Notes under the pieces: generated by a model
Database searches by the model: none
What the model saw: only the letters and a program-made list of their open reading frames with translations
Told to the model about the DNA's origin: nothing
Position numbers and translations under genes: made by a program
In this document: positions 1 to 9,202 of the stretch, piece after piece
How the letters are laid out: each line of letters begins with the position of its first letter
Position numbering within the stretch: the first letter of the stretch is position 1
Source: Enterobacter vonholyi
GTDB taxonomy: Bacteria; Pseudomonadota; Gammaproteobacteria; Enterobacterales; Enterobacteriaceae
Assembly (NCBI RefSeq): GCF_008364555.1
Contig: NZ_VTUC01000002.1
Location: 1-64,000, forward strand
Reading direction: 5' to 3'
DNA length: 64,000 bases

Positions 1-76
1 GGGTCGTTAGCTCAGTTGGTAGAGCAGTTGACTTTTAATCAATTGGTCGCAGGTTCGAATCCTGCACGACCCACCA
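1..76 (+). tRNA. tRNA-Lys (UUU anticodon)
   Basis: The 76-nt sequence folds as a standard cloverleaf, with a GGGTCGT/ACGACCC acceptor stem, the anticodon loop CTTTTAA carrying TTT, the T-loop GGTTCGAATCC and an encoded CCA end. It reads AAA/AAG lysine codons. It is the first of two identical copies. In E. coli a lysine/valine tRNA cluster precedes nadA, so more copies probably lie to the left of the window. Confidence 0.98.
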
Positions 77-107
77 GCCTGAATAAATTTGCAGTACATC
101 CCGCAAG

Positions 108-183
108 GGGTCGTTAGCTCAGTTGGTAGAGCAGTTGACTTTTAATCAATTGGTCGCAGGTTCGAATCCTGCACGACCCACCA
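108..183 (+). tRNA. tRNA-Lys (UUU anticodon), second copy
   Basis: This is an exact repeat of the tRNA-Lys at 1-76, separated from it by a 31-nt spacer and also ending in an encoded CCA. The two are almost certainly cut from one precursor transcript that ends at the hairpin just downstream. Confidence 0.98.
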
Positions 184-189
184 GTGTAG

Positions 190-216
190 AAAGGCGCCCT
201 AAAGGCGCCTTTTTGC
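190..216 (+). terminator. Rho-independent terminator of the tRNA operon
   Basis: The arms AGGCGCC and GGCGCCT form a GC-rich hairpin followed by TTTTT, right after the second tRNA-Lys. Confidence 0.85.
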
Positions 217-283
217 TATCTGCGGTACAACAAATGCTCCGCCCATCTATTCCCGGTGACTTTTCACTCCAGATTCGCTATCT

Positions 284-301
284 TGTTTAGTATACAAAAC
301 A
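284..301. promoter_or_regulatory. Probable NadR operator of nadA-pnuC
   Basis: TGTTTA-GTATAC-AAAACA matches 11 of the 12 defined bases of the NadR box TGTTTA-N6-TAAACA. It lies 73 bp before the nadA start codon, where the E. coli NAD-responsive repressor NadR binds. The assignment rests on motif and position. Confidence 0.7.
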
Positions 302-374
302 CAATTGCCACGCGTTTTGCTATGTCAGGCAAATGAAAGGCAATATTGTTAAGCCCGTAAAACGAGAAGCCATA

Positions 375-1418
375 ATGAGTGTGATGTTTGATCCTGAAGC
401 CGCAATCTATCCGTTTCCGCCAAAGCCTGTCCCGCTGAGCCAGGACGAAAAGCAGTTCTACCGCGAGAAGATCAAACGTCTTCTTAAAGAGCGCGATGCG
501 GTAATGGTGGCCCATTACTACACCGACCCGGAAATACAGCAGCTGGCTGAAGAGACCGGGGGCTGCATTTCTGACTCACTGGAGATGGCGCGCTTCGGTG
601 CACGACATCCCGCTTCCACGCTGCTGGTTGCCGGCGTGCGTTTTATGGGCGAAACGGCAAAGATCCTGAGCCCGGAAAAAACCATTCTGATGCCCACGCT
701 TAACGCGGAGTGTTCACTGGATCTCGGCTGCCCGATTGACGAATTCACGGCCTTCTGTGATGCCCATCCTGACCGGACTGTGGTGGTCTACGCTAACACC
801 TCTGCGGCCGTAAAAGCGCGTGCAGACTGGGTGGTCACATCGAGTATCGCCGTTGAACTGATTGAACATCTGGATAGCCTGGGCGAGAAAATTATCTGGG
901 CGCCCGATCGCCATCTCGGCAATTATGTCCAGAAGCAGACGGGTGCTGACGTTCTCTGCTGGCAGGGCGCCTGTATCGTTCATGACGAGTTCAAGACCCA
1001 GGCGCTGGCGCGCATGAAGGCGCTTTATCCTGACGCAGCCATTCTTGTTCACCCTGAATCTCCGCAGTCGATTGTCGACATGGCGGATGCCGTGGGTTCC
1101 ACCAGCCAGCTTATCAACGCTGCCAGAACGTTGCCTCACAAGCAGCTTATCGTGGCGACCGATCGCGGTATCTTCTACAAGATGCAGCAGGCCGTACCGG
1201 AGAAAGAGCTTCTTGAAGCGCCAACGGCAGGCGAGGGCGCAACGTGTCGCAGCTGTGCGCATTGTCCGTGGATGGCGATGAACGGCCTGAAAGCGATTGC
1301 CGAGGGGTTAGAAACCGGTGGTGCGGCGCATGAAATCCATGTGGATGCCGCCCTGCGTGAAGGCGCGTTAATTCCGCTTAACCGTATGCTGGATTTTGCG
1401 GCTACACTACGTACTTAA
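375..1418 (+). CDS. nadA: Quinolinate synthase A
   Basis: NadA condenses iminoaspartate (from NadB) with dihydroxyacetone phosphate to quinolinate, the first NAD-specific precursor, using a [4Fe-4S] cluster. The 347-residue protein matches E. coli NadA along its whole length. Cysteines in the ECSLDLGC and CRSCAHC segments include the expected cluster ligands. An in-frame start at 333 would add 14 residues not found in the E. coli protein, so the ATG at 375 (MSVMFDP) is preferred. pnuC follows after 22 bp, giving a NAD synthesis/uptake operon behind the candidate NadR box. Confidence 0.97.
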   Translation: MSVMFDPEAAIYPFPPKPVPLSQDEKQFYREKIKRLLKERDAVMVAHYYTDPEIQQLAEETGGCISDSLEMARFGARHPASTLLVAGVRFMGETAKILSPEKTILMPTLNAECSLDLGCPIDEFTAFCDAHPDRTVVVYANTSAAVKARADWVVTSSIAVELIEHLDSLGEKIIWAPDRHLGNYVQKQTGADVLCWQGACIVHDEFKTQALARMKALYPDAAILVHPESPQSIVDMADAVGSTSQLINAARTLPHKQLIVATDRGIFYKMQQAVPEKELLEAPTAGEGATCRSCAHCPWMAMNGLKAIAEGLETGGAAHEIHVDAALREGALIPLNRMLDFAATLRT

Positions 1419-1440
1419 TTCAAAACGCCCCGGGGAAAAG

Positions 1441-2160
1441 ATGGATTTTTTTAGCACACATAACATTCTGGTTCATATACCGATTGGTACAGGTGGCTAT
1501 GACCTGTCATGGATTGAGGCCGTTGGCACGCTGGCGGGATTACTCTGTATCTGGCTGGCAAGCCTGGAGAAGATAAGCAACTACGCGTTCGGGCTGATTA
1601 ACGTCACGCTGTTTGCGATTATCTTCTTCCAGATCCAGCTGTACGCCAGCCTGCTTTTGCAGCTGTTCTTCTTTGCCGCCAATATTTACGGCTGGTACGC
1701 CTGGTCGCGTCAGAACAGCCAGCAGGAGGCCGAGCTGCAGATCCGCTGGCTGCCCCTGCCGAAAGCCATCGCCTGGTTCGTCGCCTGCGTGGTGGCCATT
1801 GGCTTAATGACCGTTTACATCAACCCGGTTTTTGCGTTCCTGACCCGCGTTGCCGTTTCGGCCATGTCCGGCATCGGCCTGAACGTGACGATGCCTGAAC
1901 TCCAGCCGGATGCCTTCCCGTTTTGGGATTCCTGCATGATGGTGCTGTCGATTGCGGCGATGATTCTGATGACCCGTAAATACGTTGAGAACTGGCTGTT
2001 GTGGGTCATCATCAACGTGATCAGCGTGGCGATCTTCGCCCTGCAGGGTGTCTATGCGATGTCGCTGGAATATCTGCTGCTGACCTTCATCGCGCTGAAC
2101 GGCAGCCGGATGTGGATTAACAGCGCGCGCGAGCGAGGCTCTCACGCGCTTTCCGGCTAG
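1441..2160 (+). CDS. pnuC: Nicotinamide riboside transporter PnuC
   Basis: PnuC is an inner-membrane facilitator that takes up nicotinamide riboside, which is trapped by NadR kinase. The 239-residue protein is highly hydrophobic with about seven membrane segments and keeps the family run ending FWDSC near residue 163. The start MDFFSTHN at 1441 gives the same length as E. coli PnuC; the in-frame ATG at 1396 lies inside nadA and is rejected. It is second in the nadA operon. Its stop codon abuts the end of convergent zitB, leaving no room for a separate terminator. Confidence 0.97.
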   Translation: MDFFSTHNILVHIPIGTGGYDLSWIEAVGTLAGLLCIWLASLEKISNYAFGLINVTLFAIIFFQIQLYASLLLQLFFFAANIYGWYAWSRQNSQQEAELQIRWLPLPKAIAWFVACVVAIGLMTVYINPVFAFLTRVAVSAMSGIGLNVTMPELQPDAFPFWDSCMMVLSIAAMILMTRKYVENWLLWVIINVISVAIFALQGVYAMSLEYLLLTFIALNGSRMWINSARERGSHALSG

Positions 2161-3095
2161 TGGTCATGATGATGTGAATGGCCGGACTGCGCCTCGTTAA
2201 GGTGGCAGTCCGGTCCGCTACAGGGCTGATACTCCATCTGAACGGTGGCATGGCTAATGTCGTAGTGATGTTCCAGGAAGTGCTGGATGCGATCGAGCAG
2301 CGCATCGTGGTCGTGAGGGGGGATCACCTGGACGTGCAGCGTCATGACCGGTTTCTCTCCCACCAGCCAGACGTGAACATGATGAACGTTGCGTACTTCC
2401 GGGACTGAACGGCGCAGGTTGCGCTTCAGCTCGTCGATATCCATGGAAGCTGGCGCCCCTTCAAGCAGTTCATTCACGCTCTCCTTCAGCAGCCGCCAGG
2501 CGCTGCGCAAGACCAGACACGACACAAGAACGGACAGAATCGGATCGACAGGCGTCCAGCCGGTGTAGAGGATCACCAGCGCGGCGACAATCGCCCCGAC
2601 TGAGCCGAGCAAATCACCCATAACATGCAGAGCCGCAGCACGTACGTTCAGGTTCTTCTCCCCGCTGCCGCGGTGCAAAATCCAGAAGGCCAGAATATTC
2701 GCCAGCAGCCCTGCTACGGCAATCACCATCATGGTTGCCCCGGCGATCGGCTGCGGGTGTCTGAAGCGCTGTATTGCCTCCCAGACGATAAGAATGGTAA
2801 TGACTACCAGTGCAATAGCGTTAACAAACGCGGCCAGTGTGGTCAGTCTCAGCCAGCCGAAGGTATGGCGCGCATTTGGAGGACGACGCGCAAACTGCAC
2901 GGCCATCAGGGCGAAGAGCAGGGCGGCTGCATCGGTCAGCATGTGTCCGGCATCAGCCAGAAGTGCCAGAGAGCCGGAAATCAGGCCGCCAATGACCTCG
3001 ATAACCATAAACGTTGCTGTGACGCCAAAGGCCAGCATCAGTCGTTTAGCGTTGTCGTTGCCGGATGAGTGCGAGTGTGAATGGGAGTGCGCCAT
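2157..3095 (-). CDS. zitB: Zinc efflux transporter ZitB (CDF family)
   Basis: ZitB is an inner-membrane cation diffusion facilitator that exports Zn2+ in exchange for protons. The 312-residue protein begins with a His-rich stretch (HSHSHSHS) and ends with another (HSHHHDH), and carries six membrane segments. The aspartates of the metal site lie in the [14 protein letters not shown] and HVMGDLLGS segments. A cytoplasmic C-terminal domain contains HHVHVWLVG. It matches E. coli ZitB in length and place. The last four bases overlap the end of pnuC. Confidence 0.96.
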   Translation of the reverse strand: MAHSHSHSHSSGNDNAKRLMLAFGVTATFMVIEVIGGLISGSLALLADAGHMLTDAAALLFALMAVQFARRPPNARHTFGWLRLTTLAAFVNAIALVVITILIVWEAIQRFRHPQPIAGATMMVIAVAGLLANILAFWILHRGSGEKNLNVRAAALHVMGDLLGSVGAIVAALVILYTGWTPVDPILSVLVSCLVLRSAWRLLKESVNELLEGAPASMDIDELKRNLRRSVPEVRNVHHVHVWLVGEKPVMTLHVQVIPPHDHDALLDRIQHFLEHHYDISHATVQMEYQPCSGPDCHLNEAQSGHSHHHDH

Positions 3096-3156
3096 GTCTG
3101 CTTTCCTGATGTGTTATTGTTTTTAGTGTAGCGTTTTTAATAGGTTACTCCAAAAA

Positions 3157-3185
3157 GAAAGGAGAGCCTGAGCTCTCCTTTTTCT
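3157..3185. terminator. Hairpin terminator downstream of ybgS
   Basis: GGAGAGC-CTGA-GCTCTCC is flanked by A-rich and T-rich runs, so it can stop transcription in either direction. It lies between the end of ybgS and the start of zitB, both on the minus strand, and separates them into two transcripts. Confidence 0.8.
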
Positions 3186-3201
3186 GAGGGTTCATAAGAA
3201 A

Positions 3202-3582
3202 TTACTGGGTGGTGCCATCGGTTTTGGTATTGGCGTCGTTACCCACTTTGTCGTTAGGGTCCGGGCATTTGCCGTCCTTGCACATTGAGTTCTTATGGAC
3301 TTCATCTGAACTCATATTGTCATGGTTCATAGTGCCGGAACCGCTACCGTCTGGATGCAGCATGGTGCCGCCGGTGTTGGTGTTGCCGGTATTGATCTGG
3401 CTGTTGTCGACATTATTCGGGGCGATATTCTGTTTCGCATCAGGCGCAGGCTGACCTGCTGCCGCAGCCGCATTGGCGTCACCGTTGCTGTCTGAGGTGC
3501 CCGTTTCCGCAGCCAGGACGCTGCCGCTGGCCAGAGTGAGTGTAGCGGTCAGGAAGAGAGTTGCCAGTTTTGTCATTTTCAT
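3202..3582 (-). CDS. ybgS: Small secreted protein YbgS, function unknown
   Basis: The 126-residue protein has a clear Sec signal peptide, from [10 protein letters not shown] to cleavage after LAA. The rest is low-complexity, rich in Asn, Asp, Gly and Thr, with a short [12 protein letters not shown] segment whose two cysteines could pair in the periplasm. Length and ends match E. coli YbgS, whose role is unknown to me. The start at 3582 was chosen because it begins directly at the signal peptide; an upstream in-frame ATG would place 15 charged residues ahead of it. It lies between zitB and aroG as in E. coli. Confidence 0.93.
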   Translation of the reverse strand: MKMTKLATLFLTATLTLASGSVLAAETGTSDSNGDANAAAAAGQPAPDAKQNIAPNNVDNSQINTGNTNTGGTMLHPDGSGSGTMNHDNMSSDEVHKNSMCKDGKCPDPNDKVGNDANTKTDGTTQ

Positions 3583-3799
3583 CATGGTGCTCCTGTTCTT
3601 GTCGTTACGCTGGATAACATTCTCCAACAGTGCATCTTTTTCAGAGGCGAAAGATCCCGCCTTACGGACTTACGTCAGTAGGGAATCGCGTTTAAGCGTG
3701 TAAAAATTGGTTGTTACAGTTAAAAAGCTTAGGTTAGATCTCGTTTTTCGCTATTTTGTGGCGATTTTTAGGCGAATTCCAGGAATTATCTGCGTGAAG

Positions 3800-3817
3800 T
3801 GTAAAACCGTGTTTACA
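3800..3817. promoter_or_regulatory. TyrR box before aroG
   Basis: TGTAAA-ACCGTG-TTTACA is a perfect TGTAAA-N6-TTTACA palindrome 70 bp before the aroG start. It is the classic strong TYR box. In E. coli TyrR with phenylalanine or tryptophan represses aroG from such a site. Confidence 0.9.
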
Positions 3818-3887
3818 CTTCCTGGTCGACAAGATAGATTGAAAGGATTGCTTTCATTACTAAAGATATGGCAGAGCTGGAACGAAG

Positions 3888-4940
3888 ATGAATTATCAGA
3901 ACGACGATTTACGCATTAAAGAGATCAATGAGTTATTACCTCCTGTAGCGCTCCTTGAGAAATTCCCCGCCACTGAAAATGCCGCAAACACGGTTTCTCA
4001 TGCTCGTAAAGCGATCCATAAGATCCTGAAAGGTAATGACGATCGTCTTCTGGTGGTGATTGGTCCGTGCTCCATTCACGATCCTGCAGCCGCGAAAGAA
4101 TACGCCGCCCGTCTGCTCACCCTCCGTGAAGAGCTAAAGGATGAGCTGGAAATCGTCATGCGCGTCTATTTTGAAAAACCGCGCACCACCGTTGGCTGGA
4201 AAGGATTGATTAACGATCCGCACATGGATAACAGCTTCCAGATCAACGACGGCCTGCGCATTGCGCGCAAGCTGCTACTTGAGATCAACGACAGCGGCTT
4301 GCCTGCGGCCGGTGAATTCCTGGACATGATTACGCCACAATACCTTGCAGACCTGATGAGCTGGGGCGCAATTGGTGCGCGCACGACTGAATCTCAGGTC
4401 CACCGCGAGCTGGCGTCCGGTCTTTCTTGCCCGGTGGGTTTCAAAAATGGCACTGACGGCACCATTAAGGTGGCTATTGATGCCATCAACGCCGCTGGTG
4501 CGCCGCACTGCTTCCTGTCCGTGACAAAATGGGGTCACTCCGCCATCGTTAACACCAGCGGGAACGGTGACTGCCACATCATTCTGCGCGGCGGTAAAGA
4601 GCCGAACTACAGCGCGAAACACGTGGCAGAAGTGAAAGTCGGGCTGGAAAAAGCCGGACTGCCGCCGCAGGTGATGATCGATTTCAGCCATGCCAACTCC
4701 AGCAAGCAGTTTAAAAAGCAGATGGAAGTGGGTGCAGACGTCTGCCAGCAGATTGCCGGCGGTGAGAAGGCGGTGATTGGGGTGATGATCGAAAGCCATC
4801 TGGTTGAAGGTAACCAGAACCTGGAAGGCAGCGAGCCGCTGGTGTACGGCAAAAGCGTGACCGATGCCTGCATCGGCTGGGACGATACCGACGCCATCCT
4901 GCGCCAGCTGGCAAATGCGGTAAAAGCGCGCCGCGGCTGA
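3888..4940 (+). CDS. aroG: DAHP synthase, phenylalanine-sensitive
   Basis: AroG joins phosphoenolpyruvate and erythrose 4-phosphate to DAHP, the first step to all aromatic amino acids, and is feedback-inhibited by phenylalanine. The 350-residue protein matches the E. coli Phe-sensitive isozyme end to end, including IGPCSIHDP near residue 60 and the metal-binding segment IDFSHANSSK. It is a single-gene unit between a TyrR box and a shared terminator. Isozyme identity (AroG, not AroF or AroH) is supported by both sequence and synteny. Confidence 0.97.
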   Translation: MNYQNDDLRIKEINELLPPVALLEKFPATENAANTVSHARKAIHKILKGNDDRLLVVIGPCSIHDPAAAKEYAARLLTLREELKDELEIVMRVYFEKPRTTVGWKGLINDPHMDNSFQINDGLRIARKLLLEINDSGLPAAGEFLDMITPQYLADLMSWGAIGARTTESQVHRELASGLSCPVGFKNGTDGTIKVAIDAINAAGAPHCFLSVTKWGHSAIVNTSGNGDCHIILRGGKEPNYSAKHVAEVKVGLEKAGLPPQVMIDFSHANSSKQFKKQMEVGADVCQQIAGGEKAVIGVMIESHLVEGNQNLEGSEPLVYGKSVTDACIGWDDTDAILRQLANAVKARRG

Positions 4941-4956
4941 ATTCTCAGGCACAAAT

Positions 4957-4988
4957 AAAAAAGCGCGGAAGGCTCCGCGCTTTTTTTA
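4957..4988. terminator. Bidirectional terminator between aroG and gpmA
   Basis: The arms AAGCGCGGA and TCCGCGCTT are flanked by A and T runs on both sides, so one hairpin can end transcription of the convergent aroG and gpmA genes. Confidence 0.9.
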
Positions 4989-5001
4989 TGTCTGGCGAAA
5001 A

Positions 5002-5754
5002 TTACTTCGCTTTACCCTGGTTCGCAACAGCCGCTGCTTTCGCCGCGATCTCTTCTGCGTTACCCAGATAGTAGTGTTTGATTGGCTTGAAGTTTTCGTC
5101 GAACTCATACACCAGCGGTACGCCGGTTGGGATGTTCAGTTCGAGGATTTCGTCTTCTCCCATGTTGTCCAGGTATTTCACCAGCGCACGCAGAGAGTTA
5201 CCGTGAGCCGCGATGATCACGCGCTCGCCGCTCTTCAGGCGTGGCAGAATGGTTTCGTTCCAGTAAGGCACAACGCGGTCGATGGTCAGCGCCAGGCTCT
5301 CGGTGGTTGGCAGCTCAGCGTCGGTCAGCTTCGCGTAACGCGGGTCGTGGCCAGGGTAGCGCTCGTCATCTTTGGTCAGCTCTGGCGGGGTGATTGCGAA
5401 GCCGCGACGCCACTGTTTAACCTGCTCGTCGCCATATTTCTCAGCGGTTTCCGCTTTGTTCAGGCCCTGCAGCGCACCGTAGTGACGTTCGTTCAGTTTC
5501 CAGGACTTCTCAACCGGCAGCCAGGCCTGATCCAGTTCGTCCAGCACGTTCCACAGGGTGTGGATGGCACGTTTCAGCACAGAGGTGTAAGCAAAATCAA
5601 AGCTGAAGCCTTCTTCCTTCAGCAGTTTACCTGCTGCTTTTGCTTCGCTTACGCCTTTCTCGGACAGATCAACGTCGTACCAACCGGTAAAGCGGTTTTC
5701 GTTGTTCCACTGGCTTTCGCCGTGACGCACCAGGACCAGCTTAGTAATAGCCAT
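5002..5754 (-). CDS. gpmA: 2,3-bisphosphoglycerate-dependent phosphoglycerate mutase
   Basis: GpmA interconverts 3- and 2-phosphoglycerate in glycolysis and gluconeogenesis through a phosphohistidine. The 250-residue protein has the histidine phosphatase motif [10 protein letters not shown] at its N-terminus (catalytic His near residue 11), the second motif [13 protein letters not shown] and the second active-site histidine in [13 protein letters not shown]. It is monocistronic, preceded by a Fur-like site and ended by the hairpin shared with aroG. Confidence 0.97.
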   Translation of the reverse strand: MAITKLVLVRHGESQWNNENRFTGWYDVDLSEKGVSEAKAAGKLLKEEGFSFDFAYTSVLKRAIHTLWNVLDELDQAWLPVEKSWKLNERHYGALQGLNKAETAEKYGDEQVKQWRRGFAITPPELTKDDERYPGHDPRYAKLTDAELPTTESLALTIDRVVPYWNETILPRLKSGERVIIAAHGNSLRALVKYLDNMGEDEILELNIPTGVPLVYEFDENFKPIKHYYLGNAEEIAAKAAAVANQGKAK

Positions 5755-5781
5755 CTCTTACTCCTCAAGCATTTTTAGAAT

Positions 5782-5800
5782 GATAACAATTCTCATTATA
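5782..5800. promoter_or_regulatory. Possible Fur box before gpmA
   Basis: The 19 bases from GATAAC to CATTATA match the consensus Fur box GATAATGATAATCATTATC at 14 positions by eye. They lie 28 bp before the gpmA start. Fur control of gpmA has been reported in E. coli. The spacing fits a promoter-overlapping repressor site, but this is motif evidence only. Confidence 0.55.
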
Positions 5801-5930
5801 TTGCCGTGGCCGTGCCAGCAGCAACGCTTAACCCTAACCATAGCGAAAATAGTCTCTGAGTGTAAGATGCTTGTGAATCCAGGGTTATGATTTTGTCTGC
5901 GATCGGCGCTATTTTCAGCAAGGCGTGCAG

Positions 5931-5956
5931 AAAAAAGCCCTCCGGAGGGAGGGCTG
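5931..5956 (-). terminator. Terminator of the gal operon
   Basis: Read on the minus strand, AGCCCTCC and GGAGGGCT form a hairpin followed by a run of six T, just after the galM stop codon. Confidence 0.88.
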
Positions 5957-5960
5957 AATA

Positions 5961-7001
5961 TTAATGTGGAATAAAATGGTATTCCGTCACGCTCACGTAC
6001 TCTTCACCCGGGTGCAGCACGCAGCCTGGCTGCGGCCATTCCGGATGGTTCGGGCTGTCCGGCAGGAACTCGCTCTCCAGCGCCAGGCCTTGCCAGTCGC
6101 TGTACTCATCGTGTTCGCGCGCCGTCGTGCCGCCGAGGTAGTTGCCTGAGTAAAACTGCAGGGCAGGGGCAGTGGTATAAACCGTCATCTGCAGCTTGTC
6201 ATCCGCAGACCAGACCTGCGCGGCAGGCTGCTTCACATCACCTTTGGCCTGCAGCAGGAAAGCGTGATCGTAGCCTTTCACCTTACGCTGATCGTCATCG
6301 CTCAGGAAATCCCGGGCGATGGTTTTCGCGCTGCGGAAGTCAAAGCTTGTGCCGCTCACGTCTTTGAGGCCCTGATATGGAATGCCCATCTCGTCAACCG
6401 GCAGATACGCATCCGCCAGGATCTGCAGCTTGTGCTCACGCACATCGCACTGGCTACCATCCAGATTAAAGTACGCGTGATTGGTCAGGTTGACCGGACA
6501 CGGCCTGTCGACCTTCGCGCGGTATTCAATGGCGATACGGTTGTCATCGGTCAGCGTAAAGCGCGCGGACGCGGTAAGGTTCCCCGGGAAGCCCTGATCG
6601 CCATCAGGCGAATCCAGTGAGAACAGCACTTCACCGTCGTTTTGACGAACAATCTTCCAGCGGCGTTTATCAAACCCGTCCGGCCCGCCGTGCAGCTGGT
6701 TCTCACCCTGGCTTGAAAGCAGGGTGTACTGCTCGCCGTTGAGTTCAAAACGGCTTTTCGCGATGCGGTTAGCATATCGCCCAACGGACGCGCCCAGATA
6801 GGCAGACTGATTGACATACTGCTCGGGCGAGGCGCAGCCGAGCAGGGTCTCGCGCACGCTGCCGTCCGGCATCGGTACGCGGGCAGAAAGAAGGGTAGCA
6901 CCCCAGTCCATCAGCGTAACGACCATCCCAGCGCTGTTGCGCAGGGTTAACAGGCGATACGGCAGACCATCCGGTGCGAGTGTAGGTGTTTCGTTTAGCA
7001 C
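5961..7001 (-). CDS. galM: Galactose mutarotase (aldose 1-epimerase)
   Basis: GalM interconverts beta- and alpha-D-galactose, giving GalK its alpha-anomer substrate. The 346-residue protein has the family segments GRYANRIA, the catalytic-histidine region [10 protein letters not shown], and [17 protein letters not shown]. It is the last gene of galETKM. Its first codons overlap the end of galK by 7 bp, implying translational coupling. It is followed by a strong terminator. Confidence 0.97.
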   Translation of the reverse strand: MLNETPTLAPDGLPYRLLTLRNSAGMVVTLMDWGATLLSARVPMPDGSVRETLLGCASPEQYVNQSAYLGASVGRYANRIAKSRFELNGEQYTLLSSQGENQLHGGPDGFDKRRWKIVRQNDGEVLFSLDSPDGDQGFPGNLTASARFTLTDDNRIAIEYRAKVDRPCPVNLTNHAYFNLDGSQCDVREHKLQILADAYLPVDEMGIPYQGLKDVSGTSFDFRSAKTIARDFLSDDDQRKVKGYDHAFLLQAKGDVKQPAAQVWSADDKLQMTVYTTAPALQFYSGNYLGGTTAREHDEYSDWQGLALESEFLPDSPNHPEWPQPGCVLHPGEEYVSVTEYHFIPH

Positions 7002-8143
7002 TGTCCGGCTCCTTGTGATGCTTTACAAACATAAAAGGTTTCTTTGATGCCTGTTTTGGCTTCGTACTGCTTCGCCACGGCATCCTGTATGGCAGGGACC
7101 AACTCTTCTGGCACCAGCGCAACGATACAGCCGCCAAAACCGCCGCCCGTCATGCGCACGCCGCCTTTGTCGCCAATGGTCGCTTTGACGATCTCCACCA
7201 GGGTGTCGATCTGCGGAACGGTGATTTCAAAATCATCGCGCATGGAGGCATGCGATTCCGCCATCAGCTCACCCATGCGTTTCAGGTCACCTTTCGCCAG
7301 CGCGGACGCGGCTTCAACCGTACGGGCATTTTCCGTCAGCACGTGACGAACGCGTTTGGCGACAACCGGATCCAGCTCGTGCGCCACTTTGTTAAATTCA
7401 TTGAGCGTTACGTCGCGCAGGGCTGGCTGCTGGAAGAAACGGGCGCCGGTTTCACACTGTTGGCGGCGGGTGTTGTATTCGCTGCCCACCAGCGTGCGCT
7501 TAAAGTTGCTGTTAACGATCACCACGGCCGCGCCTTTTGGCAGGGGAACGGCTTTGGTTCCCAGCGAACGGCAATCAATTAACAGGGCATGCTCTTTTTT
7601 CCCGAGCGCGGAGATCAGCTGGTCCATAATGCCGCAGTTACAGCCCACGAACTGGTTTTCTGCTTCCTGACCATTCAGGGCGATTTGCGCGCCATCCAGC
7701 GGCAGATGATAAAGCTGCTGGAATACGGTGCCGACGGCAACTTCCAGAGACGCAGAGGAGCTTAAGCCCGCACCCTGCGGCACGTTGCCGCTGATGACTA
7801 AATCCGCACCGCCGAAGTTCTTGTTACGCTTCTGAAGGTGTTTCACGACGCCGCGCACGTAGTTAGACCACTGCTGGCTGTCGTGTGTCACAATTGGGGC
7901 ATCGAGGGAAAATTCGTCCGTCTCATTACCGTAATCAGCCGCAATCACGCTGACTTTACGGTCGTCGCGTTTCGCACAGCTAATAACGGTCTGGTAATCG
8001 ATGGCGCACGGCAGCACAAAACCGTCGTTATAGTCGGTGTGTTCACCGATCAGGTTAACGCGGCCTGGCGCCTGGATAACGTGGGTGGCAGGGTAGCCAA
8101 ATTTCTCAGCAAACAGGGATTGTGTTTTATCTTTCAGACTCAT
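6995..8143 (-). CDS. galK: Galactokinase
   Basis: GalK phosphorylates alpha-D-galactose at C1 with ATP in the Leloir pathway. The 382-residue GHMP kinase has the galactokinase signature [15 protein letters not shown], the ATP-binding motif [14 protein letters not shown] and the C-terminal [17 protein letters not shown] motif. It sits three bases after galT and overlaps galM, so the four gal genes form one tight operon. Confidence 0.98.
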   Translation of the reverse strand: MSLKDKTQSLFAEKFGYPATHVIQAPGRVNLIGEHTDYNDGFVLPCAIDYQTVISCAKRDDRKVSVIAADYGNETDEFSLDAPIVTHDSQQWSNYVRGVVKHLQKRNKNFGGADLVISGNVPQGAGLSSSASLEVAVGTVFQQLYHLPLDGAQIALNGQEAENQFVGCNCGIMDQLISALGKKEHALLIDCRSLGTKAVPLPKGAAVVIVNSNFKRTLVGSEYNTRRQQCETGARFFQQPALRDVTLNEFNKVAHELDPVVAKRVRHVLTENARTVEAASALAKGDLKRMGELMAESHASMRDDFEITVPQIDTLVEIVKATIGDKGGVRMTGGGFGGCIVALVPEELVPAIQDAVAKQYEAKTGIKETFYVCKASQGAGQC

Positions 8144-8146
8144 TTT

Positions 8147-9193
8147 TTAGACTCCTGATTCGCGATAGTGGACGTCGCTAACGGCACGCAGACGTTCAGC
8201 CGCCTGTTCCGCCGTCAGATCACGCTGGGTTTCTGCCAGCATTTCGTAGCCCACCATAAATTTACGCACCGTCGCAGAGCGCAGCAGCGGCGGATAGAAA
8301 TGGGCATGCAGCTGCCAGTGCTGATTCTCTTCCCCGTTAAACGGTGCGCCGTGCCAGCCCATGGAGTACGGGAAGGAGCACTGGAACAGATTGTCGTAAC
8401 GGCTGGTCAGCTTTTTCAGCGCCAGGGCAAGGTCGTCGCGCTGCGCGTCGCTGAGATCGGTAATACGCAGAACATGTGCTTTCGGCAGCAGCAGCGTCTC
8501 AAACGGCCACGCGGCCCAGTAAGGCACGACGGCCAGCCAGTGTTCGGTTTCCACCACGGTACGGCTGCCGTTGGCCTGTTCACGCTGCGCGTAGTCCACC
8601 AGCATCGGCGAGCCGTTTTCCGCGTAATACGCTTTCTGCAGACGGCCTTCACGCTCGGCTTCGTTAGGCAGGAAGCTGTTCGCCCAGACCTGGCCGTGCG
8701 GATGGGGGTTCGAGCAGCCCATGGCCGCGCCTTTGTTTTCGAACACCTGCACCCAAGGATAGCTCTGCCCCAGCTCTGCGGTTTGCGCCTGCCAGGTGCT
8801 GACGACCTCTTTCAGCGCGTCCACGCTCAGCTCCGGCAGCGTCTTGCTGTGATCGGGCGAGAAGCAGATCACGCGGCTGGTTCCGCGCGCGCTTTCGCAG
8901 CGCATCAGCGGATCGTGGCTTTCAGGCGCGTCCGGCGTGTCGGTCATCAGGGCGGCAAAATCGTTTGTGAACACGAAGGTGCCTTTGTAGTCCGGGTTTT
9001 TATCCCCGGTAACGCGCGTGTTGCCTGGACAGAGGAAGCAGTCCGGGTCGTGCTGCGGCAGGGTCTGTTTTGCAGGCGTCTCCTGCGCCCCCTGCCAGGG
9101 GCGCTTAGCGCGATGCGGAGAAACTAAAATCCATTGCCCGCTTAACGGGTTAAAACGACGATGCGGATGATCGACGGGATTAAATTGCGTCAT
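8147..9193 (-). CDS. galT: Galactose-1-phosphate uridylyltransferase
   Basis: GalT swaps galactose-1-phosphate with UDP-glucose to give UDP-galactose and glucose-1-phosphate through a uridylyl-histidine. The 348-residue protein has the catalytic [12 protein letters not shown] motif and zinc-ligand cysteines in the PDCFLCPGN segment. It is second in the gal operon, nine bases after galE. Confidence 0.98.
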   Translation of the reverse strand: MTQFNPVDHPHRRFNPLSGQWILVSPHRAKRPWQGAQETPAKQTLPQHDPDCFLCPGNTRVTGDKNPDYKGTFVFTNDFAALMTDTPDAPESHDPLMRCESARGTSRVICFSPDHSKTLPELSVDALKEVVSTWQAQTAELGQSYPWVQVFENKGAAMGCSNPHPHGQVWANSFLPNEAEREGRLQKAYYAENGSPMLVDYAQREQANGSRTVVETEHWLAVVPYWAAWPFETLLLPKAHVLRITDLSDAQRDDLALALKKLTSRYDNLFQCSFPYSMGWHGAPFNGEENQHWQLHAHFYPPLLRSATVRKFMVGYEMLAETQRDLTAEQAAERLRAVSDVHYRESGV

Positions 9194-9202
9194 GACGGAT
9201 CC

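Noticed and set aside
1-183. The tandem tRNA-Lys genes as an integration or attachment site of a mobile element.
   Set aside because: Downstream DNA is ordinary core sequence (nadA, pnuC) with no integrase and no repeated tRNA fragment.
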